Positions 17,722 to 26,800 of a stretch of DNA of 64,000 nucleotides are shown in pieces. The stretch spans positions 2,046,001-2,110,000 of the forward strand of contig NZ_UHIY01000001.1 in the NCBI RefSeq assembly GCF_900460525.1, in the 5' to 3' direction. The notes under the pieces are model-generated. The model did not search any database. It was given only the letters and a program-made list of their open reading frames with translations, and had not been told where the DNA came from. The DNA comes from Yersinia kristensenii. GTDB lineage: Bacteria; Pseudomonadota; Gammaproteobacteria; Enterobacterales; Enterobacteriaceae. Position numbers and translations under genes: made by a program. Within the stretch, counting starts at the first letter, position 1. Each line of letters opens with the position of its first letter.

Positions 17722-18681
17722 ATGAAAAATCTTAGCTTTATTGCTGGCCTGGTTATTTTACTGGGCCTAATGACATGCAGTCTGTTTATTGGTGTTGGGA
17801 ATGTCACATTGGCTGAAGTCTGGTCAGACCCTGACATGCGCGATATTTTTTTGATAAGTCGTGTGCCGAGAACGCTAGCATTAGTTTTGGCGGGCAGTGC
17901 TATGAGTGTTGCTGGCCTTATTATGCAGATGCTTACTCAGAACCGATTTGTCGAACCTTCGATTGCAGGTACCACCCAGTCGGCCAGTCTCGGATTATTA
18001 TTAGTCATGGTGTTTAGTCCCGCGGCTCCGGTCATGGTTAAGATGTTGGTTGCCACTGTATTTGCTATGGGTGGGACAGCACTGTTTATGCTGTTGCTGG
18101 CACGAATGAGAATGAAATCGGCGCTGATGGTGCCGTTGACCGGTATCATGCTGGGGGCGGTATTTAGCGCAGTGACGACCTTCCTGGCAATGGAGTTTGA
18201 TCTGCTGCAATCATTGGGCAGTTGGGAATCAGGTGATTTCTCAGGAGTGCTACAGGGCCGTTATGAACTGCTGTGGATCGTGGGCGCATTGACGTTGATT
18301 GCCTGCTTGATAGCCGACCGTTTTACTGTCGCCGGAATGGGGCGGGATTTCTCCGTCAATGTCGGCTTGAATTATCAACGGGTTATGCTGATGGGAATGT
18401 CCATTATTGCCATTGTCAGTGGCGTAGTGGTGGTGGTGATTGGCGTGCTACCTTTCCTCGGGTTAATTGTTCCCAATATTGTCAGTATGGCTATGGGCGA
18501 TAACTTGCGCCGAACCATCCCTTGGGTGGCGTTGTGTGGCGGTGGCTTGGTGGTTCTATGTGACATTATTGGTCGGTTAGTTAGTTATCCGTTTGAAATA
18601 CCTGCCAGCGTTATTCTGGGCGCAATTGGCGCACTCGTTTTCCTATTATTAATTGTTAGGACAAAACGTCATGCAGGTTAA
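17722..18681 (+). CDS. FecCD-family siderophore ABC permease, subunit 1
   Basis: This 319-residue inner-membrane permease has about nine or ten helices. Family landmarks are SRVPRTLALVLAGSAMSVAG near residue 45, GIMLGAVFSAVTTFLA, and PFLGLIVPNIVSM near the C-terminus, the region that contacts the ATPase. It resembles the first permease of the YclN/VctD/FatD group. It lies 9 bp after the binding-protein gene and overlaps the second permease gene by 11 bp, indicating translational coupling. Confidence 0.9.
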   Translation: MKNLSFIAGLVILLGLMTCSLFIGVGNVTLAEVWSDPDMRDIFLISRVPRTLALVLAGSAMSVAGLIMQMLTQNRFVEPSIAGTTQSASLGLLLVMVFSPAAPVMVKMLVATVFAMGGTALFMLLLARMRMKSALMVPLTGIMLGAVFSAVTTFLAMEFDLLQSLGSWESGDFSGVLQGRYELLWIVGALTLIACLIADRFTVAGMGRDFSVNVGLNYQRVMLMGMSIIAIVSGVVVVVIGVLPFLGLIVPNIVSMAMGDNLRRTIPWVALCGGGLVVLCDIIGRLVSYPFEIPASVILGAIGALVFLLLIVRTKRHAG

Positions 18682-19678
18682 TGAGTATTCTTCATCAGGC
18701 TCTCTTTCCCAAGAGAGCAGCAAAACATTGAGCTCACCCTCAAAGCGATTATTGTTATTGAGTGTTATCGCCCTTGTCGCGATTATCATTTTCATGACAA
18801 TTAATCTTAGGGGCAATATCCAGTATGTCTTGGTGCATCGCGGTCTTATTTTAGCCACCATGATATTGGTCGCATTTGCCGCCGGTATTGCTACCGTGTT
18901 ATTCCAAACAGTGACTAATAATCGTATTTTGACGCCGTCAGTCATGGGGCTTGAGGCTTTGTTTATTCTGATCCAAACGATGTTGATCTTTTTTGTCGAT
19001 GCTAATGGATTCAGGGTATTAGGAATAACAGGAAAATTCCTTTGTGAGTCGGCTTTGTTACTGCTGTTCTCGGTATTTCTGTATCGCTGGTTGCTGACCG
19101 GCGTTGGGATCAACCTTCACAAGGTATTATTGGTCGGGTTGGTTTGTGGCACCTTGTTCCGCAGTTTATCCAGCTTGATGCAGCGCCTGCTCTCACCAGG
19201 AGAGTTTGCGATTTTGCAGGGTAGGGTCTTCGCCACCTTCACGCGAGCTGCGCCGGAAATTATTGCCCTTTCTACTGGGATAATTATTATCGTGGCGATT
19301 GCCATTTGGCGTATGCGCCATTCTCTCGATATTATTGCGTTGGGTAGAAATACTGCGATTAATCTGGGCGTAGCCTACCAGAAAAGAATCACTGTTATTT
19401 TGCTGCTGGTCTCATTGCTGGTGGCTATATCGACGGCGCTGGTTGGGCCATTAACCTTTTTAGGTTTGCTTATCGCTAATCTGGCTTATCCACTGGTGGG
19501 TTCATTCCGGCATCAATATTTGCTGCCGGGGGTCTTTCTGCTAGGGGTTATTACGCTGGTCGGTGGGCAATTAATCCTCGAACGTTTATTGAACATGTCG
19601 GGAACGCTTTCCGTGGTCATTGAATTTGTAGGTGGCGCGCTGTTTATTTATCTTTTAATAAAAAAGGCTCCGGTGTGA
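18671..19678 (+). CDS. FecCD-family siderophore ABC permease, subunit 2
   Basis: This 335-residue inner-membrane permease partners with the preceding one. Landmarks are HRGLILATMILVAFAAGIATVLFQ, TPSVMGLEALFILIQT and GPLTFLGLLIANLAYPLVG. The ATG at 18671 inside the end of the previous gene was chosen; an in-frame start at 18653 would lengthen the overlap without adding family sequence. The stop overlaps the GTG of the ATPase gene. It resembles the YclO/VctG/FatC permeases. Confidence 0.9.
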   Translation: MQVNEYSSSGSLSQESSKTLSSPSKRLLLLSVIALVAIIIFMTINLRGNIQYVLVHRGLILATMILVAFAAGIATVLFQTVTNNRILTPSVMGLEALFILIQTMLIFFVDANGFRVLGITGKFLCESALLLLFSVFLYRWLLTGVGINLHKVLLVGLVCGTLFRSLSSLMQRLLSPGEFAILQGRVFATFTRAAPEIIALSTGIIIIVAIAIWRMRHSLDIIALGRNTAINLGVAYQKRITVILLLVSLLVAISTALVGPLTFLGLLIANLAYPLVGSFRHQYLLPGVFLLGVITLVGGQLILERLLNMSGTLSVVIEFVGGALFIYLLIKKAPV

Positions 19679-20433
19679 TTGAACTAACTGATATTAATAA
19701 AAAATACCAGAATACAACGGTACTCAATAATATAAATGAGAGCATTCCTTCTGGTGGTATAACATCAATCATTGGGCCAAATGGCGCGGGTAAGTCGACG
19801 TTATTGTCGATTATGAGCCGTTTACTGACACCTGATCTCGGGCATGTTCAGTTTAATGGGCTGGATGTTGCCAAAACCTCTGGCGATAAGCTGGCGACTA
19901 TTCTCTCTGTATTACGGCAGGAAAATCATTTTACCAGCCGACTGACAGTTGCGGATTTGGTTGGATTTGGCCGTTACCCTTATTCGAAAGGGCGGCTTAA
20001 TGAAAATGATCGCCAACATATTGATGCGGCGATGGAGTTTCTCAATTTGGTTCCGCTGAAAGACCGCTATCTTGATGAATTGTCAGGCGGGCAACGGCAA
20101 CGCGCTTATGTTGCCATGGTGTTGTGTCAGGATACGAAATATATCTTGCTGGATGAGCCATTAAATAATCTGGATATGAAGCATTGTGTCGCGATGATGA
20201 AGCAATTGCGGCGCGCAGCAGATGAATTAAATAAAACCATCATATTGGTTATTCATGATATTAACTTCGCTTCTGCGTATTCCGACCATATTATTGCCAT
20301 GAAAGATGGCGAGGTTATCTATCGTGGAGCACCTGAAGAAATAATGCAGCCGGATATCCTCGAAGAAATTTTTGATATAAAAATCAAGATCGAAAAAGTG
20401 CAAGATCAGCATATCGCGGTTTATTACCGCTAA
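19675..20433 (+). CDS. Siderophore ABC transporter ATPase
   Basis: This 252-residue cytoplasmic ATPase has Walker A GPNGAGKST (34-42), the ABC signature LSGGQRQRA (136-144), Walker B YILLDEP (156-162) and the switch His in VIHDINFA. It powers the two upstream permeases. It starts with GTG in a 4-bp GTGA overlap with the previous stop, as is usual in FecE-type operons. Length and motifs match the YclP/VctC/FatE class. It is the last gene of the operon. Confidence 0.92.
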   Translation: MIELTDINKKYQNTTVLNNINESIPSGGITSIIGPNGAGKSTLLSIMSRLLTPDLGHVQFNGLDVAKTSGDKLATILSVLRQENHFTSRLTVADLVGFGRYPYSKGRLNENDRQHIDAAMEFLNLVPLKDRYLDELSGGQRQRAYVAMVLCQDTKYILLDEPLNNLDMKHCVAMMKQLRRAADELNKTIILVIHDINFASAYSDHIIAMKDGEVIYRGAPEEIMQPDILEEIFDIKIKIEKVQDQHIAVYYR

Positions 20434-20455
20434 GGCACTGAGCGGCGACTTTTCC

Positions 20456-20507
20456 CTTATTCGTGGCTCAGTTGTCTGCCACGAATAGGTTGTCCGCTAC
20501 GAATAAG
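20456..20507. terminator. Nested inverted repeats between convergent genes
   Basis: CTTATTCGTGGC (20456-20467) can pair with GCCACGAAT (20478-20486) or with GCTACGAATAAG (20496-20507). It lies between the convergent ABC ATPase and methionine aminopeptidase genes, so a bidirectional terminator is the simplest role, although no clean T tract follows. Confidence 0.4.
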
Positions 20508-20514
20508 ATGATTA

Positions 20515-21300
20515 TTAAATTGCGGCGTATTCTCCGGTGCCCTCTGGCCATGGCGTCAGCAGGTCGTAGCCGGTTTCTGTTACCGCAATGGTGTGTTCCC
20601 ATTGGGCTGAAAGGGAGCGGTCTTTGGTGACCACCGTCCAACCATCAGCAAGTACGCTAGTGGCCGCTTTACCAGTATTAATCATTGGCTCGATGGTAAA
20701 AATCATCCCTGCTTTAAGCGGCATGCCCACACCTGGTGTCCCGTAGTGCAGAATTTGTGGCGCAGTATGATATTCCTGACCCACACCGTGACCACAATAT
20801 TCCCTTACGACGGAAAAACCAGCACCCTCCGCCACCTGTTGAATCGCTGCCCCGATATCGCCGAGTGTTGCTCCTGGACGTACCACCTTAATTCCTGCCA
20901 CCATCGACAAATAAGTAATATCTACCAGTCGTTTAGCTCTTACAGAAGGCTCACCGACAAAGTACATTCTACTGGTGTCGCCATACCAACCATCTTTAAT
21001 AATGGCGACATCAATATTCACGATATCGCCATTTTTGAGTTTTTTATCGGAAGGAATTCCGTGGCAGACCACATGATTCACCGAGGTACAAACTGTGTGC
21101 GTATAGCCGTGATAGCCAATATTGGCAGGGATAACTTTCAGTTCGTTAACGATGTAATCGTGGCACAACCGGTCAATCTCATCCGTTGTGACCCCGGCAA
21201 GGACATAGGGTGTGATCATTTCCAGCACTTTTGCGGCGGTTTGGCCAGCGGCACGCGCCATTTCAATTTCTGCTGGTGAGTGGATTTTTACTGCTGTCAT
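20515..21300 (-). CDS. map: Type I methionine aminopeptidase, second copy type
   Basis: This 261-residue enzyme removes the initiator Met from nascent proteins. All metal and catalytic residues sit at the same numbers as in E. coli MAP: Asp97, Asp108, His171, Glu204 and Glu235, plus the VVCHG histidine near 79-80. It should therefore be active. It is unlikely to be the housekeeping map, which normally lies next to rpsB-tsf. Here the gene is translationally coupled to an upstream ParD-like gene: its ATG overlaps that gene's stop. This pairing suggests a regulated or toxin-antitoxin-like setting, which is inference. Confidence 0.92.
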   Translation of the reverse strand: MTAVKIHSPAEIEMARAAGQTAAKVLEMITPYVLAGVTTDEIDRLCHDYIVNELKVIPANIGYHGYTHTVCTSVNHVVCHGIPSDKKLKNGDIVNIDVAIIKDGWYGDTSRMYFVGEPSVRAKRLVDITYLSMVAGIKVVRPGATLGDIGAAIQQVAEGAGFSVVREYCGHGVGQEYHTAPQILHYGTPGVGMPLKAGMIFTIEPMINTGKAATSVLADGWTVVTKDRSLSAQWEHTIAVTETGYDLLTPWPEGTGEYAAI

Positions 21301-21548
21301 TGCGCATTCTCTTCTTTATTAAGCATATGGGATTCACTCTGGATGATTCTGGCAATGTCCGCTCCACCCTGTAATTCCACCTGAACCAGCGCGCGAGCAA
21401 GCTCGTGATGGCTCAACTGAGGATAAAGCTCGGCAAGCATACCCATTTTGAGCCAATGCTCGGCCTGTGCGTTTATTGACCGGCTCATGGCATTACTGGC
21501 AATGCGAAGATTCTCATGCATCAAATCGGAGATTTTAACAATTCCCAT
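21297..21548 (-). CDS. ParD-like small protein upstream of map
   Basis: This 83-residue protein starts GIVKISDLMHENLRIASNAM, a ribbon-helix-helix-like N-terminus, followed by SINAQAEHWLKMGMLAEL. It matches my memory of the ParD-like antitoxin family. No ParE or other classical toxin gene is adjacent. The only partner is the methionine aminopeptidase gene, which it overlaps by 4 bp. It could be a DNA-binding autoregulator of the pair. Confidence in the family is moderate and its role is unknown. Confidence 0.75.
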   Translation of the reverse strand: MGIVKISDLMHENLRIASNAMSRSINAQAEHWLKMGMLAELYPQLSHHELARALVQVELQGGADIARIIQSESHMLNKEENAQ

Positions 21549-21988
21549 ACAACACCTATACGAAACATATATGTTATGTATATTGTCATAAATGATTTTA
21601 GGTTACCAGAGTTTGATATGGCCCAAGGTAGGGAGCTGAGCAAATATCCCCGCCATACTTCAAGCCGTATGTGCTGCATTAGCTAGATTCGTTACTCGGC
21701 CCGTCCACGAGGCTCGCCTCTATTTACCGCTTTCCTGCAACTCTAATTATTTAGGGTATATACCATCTGCATTTTTGCCTAATATGGGAAATAAAGAGGA
21801 TCCTATAGGCTCATTCCGGCAAATAATAAAAAGGCAGTTATCGGCGCTATCTGGTCAGGATAAGAGTTCTATCACTATTTATAGTTAATTTTTGTCATAA
21901 AAATAAGCTGTTGCGAGAAAATTTGTTCTATGATCGAGAGCGTGCCCTCGAATTTTTTATTGGGGGACTGTTCATTAAGGAGAACTTT
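21549..21988. other. Divergent promoter gap with repeat remnant
   Basis: This 440-bp gap lies between the minus-strand ParD-like gene and the plus-strand amidohydrolase gene. CATACTTCAAGCCGTATGTG around 21655 looks like the end of an ERIC-like intergenic element; the rest of such an element is not seen. A purine-rich AAGGAGAAC just before 21989 is the ribosome site of the amidohydrolase gene. No gene is recognised. Confidence 0.45.
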
Positions 21989-23452
21989 ATGTCTCATATG
22001 CCATTAATTCAGCTCCCTCACACGCATGGCGAAGGTTGCCTCTGTAATAGTCCGGCATTCGTGCGCATTAATACGGTGTTTTCCCAGAAAGCGGCTCAAT
22101 CAACACCTATCACTCCGGCGATTGTTGCGGCGGCGGTATCGGGAGCAAAACCACAAAAAAGAGATGTTGCTGCCAATACGGTGCGCGTGGTGGCTTTTAT
22201 TAATGTCCGCGTCTTTGATGGTGTTTCAGACCACTTGCGCGATGGGCTACGAGTATTAGTCGAAGGCAACAAAATTAAATCGGTTGAGCCTGCGGATACA
22301 CCGCTCTCAGCGGATGTGGAGCTCATTGATGGCGGCGGCGGCGTATTGATGCCGGGGCTGATTGATGCCCACTGGCATGCCATTATGGCCCGCCCGTCGA
22401 TGATGACAGCCATGACGGCGGATTTTAACTATATTCAGGCGCTGGCCATTGCTGAAGCTGACGCGACATTGATGCGCGGTTTTACCACCGTGCGTGATAT
22501 GGGCGGGCCGGTTTTTGGACTGAAACGCGCGATTGATGAGCATGTTGCCACTGGCCCGCGAATCTTCCCTTCGGGCGCATTCATTACTCAGACCGGTGGG
22601 CATGGCGATTTTCGTTTACTTGGTGAATTGCCGCACACCCCTTCTGATCCACTAAGTTATGCCGAGCGGGTGGGCATGACGGCGATTGCCGATGGCGCTG
22701 ATCAAGTATTATTGCGGGCCAGAGAACAATTAATGCGAGGAGCATCGCAACTCAAATATATGGCGGGTGGCGGTGTAGCCTCCATGTATGATTCTATCAG
22801 CGTGACGGAAGGTTCAATTCCAGAAATTCAGGCGGCGGTCACAGCAGCTGAAAACTGGGGCACTTATGTCACTGTCCACGCCTACACTGCCCGGGCTGTT
22901 ACTATGGCGATTAACGGTGGGGTTAAGTGCATTGAACATGGCCAGTTGGTGGATGAGCAAACTGTTCAGTTAATGGCAGACAAAGGTATCTGGTGGAGCC
23001 TGCAACCTTTCCTTGATGACGAGGATGCAGTACCAATGGCAAGCCCGGCGTCACGAGCCAAGCAACTCGAAATGGTGGCTGGCACGGATACAGCTTATAT
23101 GTTGGCGAAAAAATACAACATTAAGACCGCATGGGGCACAGATACTCTGTTTGATGCCCGGCTGGCAACCCGGCAAGGTGCGCAATTAGCCAAGTTGATC
23201 CGCTGGTATTCTCCGCTTGAAATTCTCAAGATGGCAACCCGTGTTAATGCTGAGCTTTGTGCCTTCTCTGGCCCCAGAAATCCTTACCCCGGTAAGTTGG
23301 GAGTGGTGGAAAATGGTGCGCTGGCTGACCTGATTCTGGTCGATGGTAATCCTCTGGATGATATCCAACTTGTTGCCCAGCCAGAGAAAGCATTCCGTTT
23401 AATCATGAAAGATGGGCAAATTTTCAAAAATACTTTAGGAAGCCATCCGTAG
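21989..23452 (+). CDS. Metal-dependent amidohydrolase (prolidase/imidazolonepropionase-like)
   Basis: This 487-residue TIM-barrel amidohydrolase has the metal site HxH as His128/His130 (DAHWHA), a probable carboxylated bridging Lys in QLKYMAGGG, further His in TVHAYT and IEHGQ, and the catalytic Asp in AWGTDTLFD. The C-terminal ADLILVDGNPLDD closes the beta-sandwich domain. Relatives act on Xaa-Pro dipeptides or cyclic ureides; the substrate is not readable. The first 65 residues are unusual, with a HTHGEGCLC cluster (11-19) that could bind metal. No signal peptide is seen. The start at 21989 is fixed by AAGGAG. It lies 64 bp upstream of ytcA-mdtNOP on the same strand. Confidence 0.85.
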   Translation: MSHMPLIQLPHTHGEGCLCNSPAFVRINTVFSQKAAQSTPITPAIVAAAVSGAKPQKRDVAANTVRVVAFINVRVFDGVSDHLRDGLRVLVEGNKIKSVEPADTPLSADVELIDGGGGVLMPGLIDAHWHAIMARPSMMTAMTADFNYIQALAIAEADATLMRGFTTVRDMGGPVFGLKRAIDEHVATGPRIFPSGAFITQTGGHGDFRLLGELPHTPSDPLSYAERVGMTAIADGADQVLLRAREQLMRGASQLKYMAGGGVASMYDSISVTEGSIPEIQAAVTAAENWGTYVTVHAYTARAVTMAINGGVKCIEHGQLVDEQTVQLMADKGIWWSLQPFLDDEDAVPMASPASRAKQLEMVAGTDTAYMLAKKYNIKTAWGTDTLFDARLATRQGAQLAKLIRWYSPLEILKMATRVNAELCAFSGPRNPYPGKLGVVENGALADLILVDGNPLDDIQLVAQPEKAFRLIMKDGQIFKNTLGSHP

Positions 23453-23516
23453 CCGCTGTTTATAATCATAAACTTAAATTTCTGGTGGGATGTTGCGAGT
23501 TAATTGAGGTTGTTCA

Positions 23517-23852
23517 ATGAATAATATGACTTCCCTCAGGAAGCAGCAGGGGCTTTTTTCTCTGTTTTTAAGCGCCATAAAACAGAATCTATGGCTTGGG
23601 CCATGGGTTCTGTTATCGGCTATCGCCCTGAGTGGTTGCTCAGGTGCCGAGGCTCCCTCGTTTTCGTTGGTCGGTTCCTATTTTCCCTCTTGGATGGCTT
23701 GCGCTTTTATCGGAATAATCACAGCAGTGATTGCGCGTGTTGTATTTATTCGAGTTGGTATTGATGATGTGCTGCCATGGCGGCTGTTGGTGTATGTCTG
23801 TCTGGCGCTTGCGGTGGCATTTATCTGTTCTCTATTACTGTTTACGCGATGA
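23517..23852 (+). CDS. ytcA: YtcA-family membrane lipoprotein of the MdtNOP efflux operon
   Basis: This 111-residue protein has a lipobox-like ALSGC and two membrane helices after GSYFPSWMACAFIGI, the conserved YtcA segment. In E. coli ytcA also precedes mdtNOP. Its exact role is unknown; it is probably an accessory inner-membrane part of the pump. GAGG lies 8 bp before the ATG. The next gene begins immediately after its stop. Confidence 0.85.
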   Translation: MNNMTSLRKQQGLFSLFLSAIKQNLWLGPWVLLSAIALSGCSGAEAPSFSLVGSYFPSWMACAFIGIITAVIARVVFIRVGIDDVLPWRLLVYVCLALAVAFICSLLLFTR

Positions 23853-24911
23853 ATGATAAATATGAATAAACTACAGGGGAGTGGGCGCAAACGGCAACTG
23901 GCGCTAATTGTTGCTGGCGTTATCATCATCGCGGCCGCAATACTAGGTTGGCTTTCGGTGCGGCAGACCACACTGAATCCGTTGTCTGAGGATGCCGAGT
24001 TAGGGGCCAGTGTGGTGCATGTTGTCAGTGCGGTTCCGGGGCGTATTATCTCAATTAATGTCACGGAAAACAGCAAGGTTCAGCGGGGTGACCTGTTGTT
24101 CACCATCGAACCGGATCTTTATCGGCTACAAGTCGAACAGGCGCAGGCCGAGCTAAAAATGGCGGAGGCCGCCCGCGATACCCAGCAACGGACAGTGGTG
24201 GCGGAGCAATCCAATGCGGCGATCACCAATGAACAGATTGTCCGAGCGCAGGCCAACCTCAGGTTAGCCACTCAGACATTAGCCCGTCTGCAACCTTTAC
24301 TCCCAAAAGGCTATGTGACCGCGCAGCAGGTCGATGATGCGGCGACGGCAAAACACGATGCCGAGGTCAGCCTAAAACAAGCTTTAAAACAGTCATTTGC
24401 CGCGGAGGCTTTGGTCAGCAGCACCGCTGCTTCTGAAGCGCTGGTGGTGGCACGCCGAGCCGCACTGGCGATTGCTGAACGCGAACTGGCGAATACACAA
24501 GTGCGTGCGCCCCACGATGGTCGAGTCGTCGGGCTGACAGTTGCCGCCGGGGAGTTTGTCGTTCCGGATCAGGCTATTTTTACGCTTATTAATACCGAAC
24601 ATTGGCATGCCTCGGCATTTTTCCGCGAGACAGAACTGAAGCATATCAAGGTGGGCGATTGCGCTACCGTGTATGTCATGGCGGACAGACAGCGCGCAAT
24701 TCAGGGGCGGGTCGAGGGGATTGGTTGGGGCGTGAGTTCTGAAGATATGTTGAATATTCCGCGTGGTCTGCCTTATGTGCCGAAGTCACTAAATTGGGTA
24801 CGTGTTGTTCAGCGTTTCCCGGTGAGAATCAGTCTGGAAAAACCGCCGGAGGACCTGATGCGAGTTGGGGCGACTGCTGTGGTTATTGTGCGTAATGACG
24901 ACGGTTGCTGA
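23853..24911 (+). CDS. mdtN: HlyD-family periplasmic adaptor of multidrug efflux
   Basis: This 352-residue membrane-fusion protein has an N-terminal anchor helix (LIVAGVIIIAAAILGW), a biotinyl-lipoyl half motif (VPGRIISINVTENSKVQRGD), a long coiled-coil hairpin at about 90-200, the second half motif (NTQVRAPHDGRVVGLTVAAG) and a beta-barrel. It bridges MdtO and MdtP across the periplasm. It abuts the ytcA stop. An alternative ATG three codons in (23862) is equally possible. The E. coli operon has been linked to sulfa drug and puromycin resistance. Confidence 0.9.
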   Translation: MINMNKLQGSGRKRQLALIVAGVIIIAAAILGWLSVRQTTLNPLSEDAELGASVVHVVSAVPGRIISINVTENSKVQRGDLLFTIEPDLYRLQVEQAQAELKMAEAARDTQQRTVVAEQSNAAITNEQIVRAQANLRLATQTLARLQPLLPKGYVTAQQVDDAATAKHDAEVSLKQALKQSFAAEALVSSTAASEALVVARRAALAIAERELANTQVRAPHDGRVVGLTVAAGEFVVPDQAIFTLINTEHWHASAFFRETELKHIKVGDCATVYVMADRQRAIQGRVEGIGWGVSSEDMLNIPRGLPYVPKSLNWVRVVQRFPVRISLEKPPEDLMRVGATAVVIVRNDDGC

Positions 24912-26799
24912 CGGCACCCTTGGCGGCATCATCCGCCAGGCAAAAGCTGATTTAGCCTATTTCCCTGGGCGAGTGGCGATGGCCTGGCGGGTAGCGGCGC
25001 TCTGCGCATTGATGGCTCTGGTCGCCATGGTGTACGGCATTCCAGAATCTGCGATCAGCTGCTATCTCATTATTTTCGTGATGAAACCGGATGGTGTAGA
25101 AAGCATGGTGATGGCTATTGCTATCACCATATTGGTGTCGCTGGTCGTTGGCTTGGTATTCCTGCTTATCCACTTCACGTTGGAAGCCGCGCCATTGCGT
25201 ATGGCGGCTTTGATTGTTAGCTCATTTTTGTTTCTCTATCTCGGCTCTGCCAGCAAACTCGGCCCTGTTGGGAGTATTATTGCGCTGGTGATTGCTTTTG
25301 TGATGACGTTGCTGAGTGATATTCCGATGGGGGAAGTGGCAACGCGGGGGCTGTTGTATGCCTGGTTAATGGCTGTTGCCCCGATGTTGTTGATTATTGG
25401 CTTCAACCTTTTTCTTGGCCGGGCACCTCAGACATTATTGCGCGCCAGTTTATCCGAGCGGCTATCTACCGTGGCGGAGGCATTGCGCGAACCTAGTGCC
25501 GCCAACCTCGCCCGTGTAGGGGATCTGCTGCAAGAAGGACAAAATGAACATCAACAACGGGCGCTTTTTGTGCGTATTTTTCATCTGCGACCCTCGGCTG
25601 AAGCGGCCTGGCTAGAGAGCGCGGTAAAAAGCAGTTACCGGTTGCTGTTGGCAACCTCGGCTTTACCAGCAGCCTCACCGGAACATGTTCGCCTCGAACT
25701 GGCGAACTATTGTAGTGCTACAGCACAGGCCATTTCTACGGGAAATGTGGTTGATATTATTAACTTTTCTAGCGAGAGTGCCAGTAGCGAAATAAAAGAA
25801 ATCAGCAACGCGCTGATAGCGCTAGCGACAGGGGATAGTGGGCAAGATTTGGATGCGCCTAAATCATCATTCTTTGCCGCAGACGCCCTAACCAACCCTG
25901 TTCATCAGCAGTTTGCCCTGAAAACTACGGCCGCGGCGCTGATTTGCTATCTGATCTACACCGCATTGGACTGGCAGGATATTCATACCGCCATGATCAC
26001 CTGCTATGTTGCGGCGCTGGGCACCACCGGCGAGACGGTGCATAAACTCGTATTACGGATCATTGGTTGCTTGATTGGGGCATTGATGGGGGTGCTGTCG
26101 ATTATCTTCATCATTCCCCATCTGAATGATATTGGGCAATTGATGGCGCTGGTGTTTGGCTGCATTCTACTGGCCGCTTGGGTGTCATGTGGTAGTGAGC
26201 GCATCGCGTATGCTGGAGTGCAGGTCGGGCTGGCCTTCTTGCTGACGGTATTGCAAGGTTTTGGGCCGAGCACTGATCTGGGCGTAGCGCTGGATAGGGT
26301 GCTGGGTATTTTGCTGGGCAATCTGGTGGTGTATATGATTTTCACCCGATTATGGCCGGTGGCGATTACAGATGCGGTGCGTATACATATCAGTAACAGC
26401 TTGAAGGCGCTAACAAATTTAGCCGCATTATCGCCCGAAGCACGGCCAGCGGCGCTAAGAGAGGCTACCATTGTTGAGGCGGAGATTAGCAGTGCGCAAG
26501 AAGAACTGGCGCTGATCCCCTTCGAGCCCGCGCAATTACGCCCCTCGCGAGAAGAATGCGCGCGCTTACAAGCAATACTGGCCGAAATGGGTAAATTATG
26601 CCCGGTGTTATTTCTCCCCACTGAAAAATCGGCGTCCGATGTAGAACAATTGCGTCGGCTTTCGGCAGGTGGCGATGCTACGACATTATCTAACAAGCAA
26701 AAACAGAATGGCACATCCTTGCGGCAAGAATTATTGCCAATTGATCTGACTATTCAACAACGTATAAAGCGGCTTGAGGAACTTCTGGGAATTGGATGA
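24895..26799 (+). CDS. mdtO: FUSC-family inner-membrane efflux component
   Basis: This 634-residue protein has two blocks of membrane helices (about 40-170 and 345-500) separated by and followed by cytoplasmic helical regions, the aromatic-acid-exporter/FUSC layout. E. coli MdtO is about 680 residues. The ATG at 24895 overlaps the end of mdtN by 17 bp and was preferred to the in-frame 24865 start, which adds ten non-family residues. It is probably the energised transporter of the MdtNOP pump. The last residues end 1 bp before mdtP. Confidence 0.88.
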   Translation: MTTVADGTLGGIIRQAKADLAYFPGRVAMAWRVAALCALMALVAMVYGIPESAISCYLIIFVMKPDGVESMVMAIAITILVSLVVGLVFLLIHFTLEAAPLRMAALIVSSFLFLYLGSASKLGPVGSIIALVIAFVMTLLSDIPMGEVATRGLLYAWLMAVAPMLLIIGFNLFLGRAPQTLLRASLSERLSTVAEALREPSAANLARVGDLLQEGQNEHQQRALFVRIFHLRPSAEAAWLESAVKSSYRLLLATSALPAASPEHVRLELANYCSATAQAISTGNVVDIINFSSESASSEIKEISNALIALATGDSGQDLDAPKSSFFAADALTNPVHQQFALKTTAAALICYLIYTALDWQDIHTAMITCYVAALGTTGETVHKLVLRIIGCLIGALMGVLSIIFIIPHLNDIGQLMALVFGCILLAAWVSCGSERIAYAGVQVGLAFLLTVLQGFGPSTDLGVALDRVLGILLGNLVVYMIFTRLWPVAITDAVRIHISNSLKALTNLAALSPEARPAALREATIVEAEISSAQEELALIPFEPAQLRPSREECARLQAILAEMGKLCPVLFLPTEKSASDVEQLRRLSAGGDATTLSNKQKQNGTSLRQELLPIDLTIQQRIKRLEELLGIG

Positions 26800-26800
26800 C

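Noticed and set aside
26004..26714. 236-residue minus-strand frame inside mdtO
   Set aside because: Antisense to a well-supported membrane protein, low-complexity translation, no motif.
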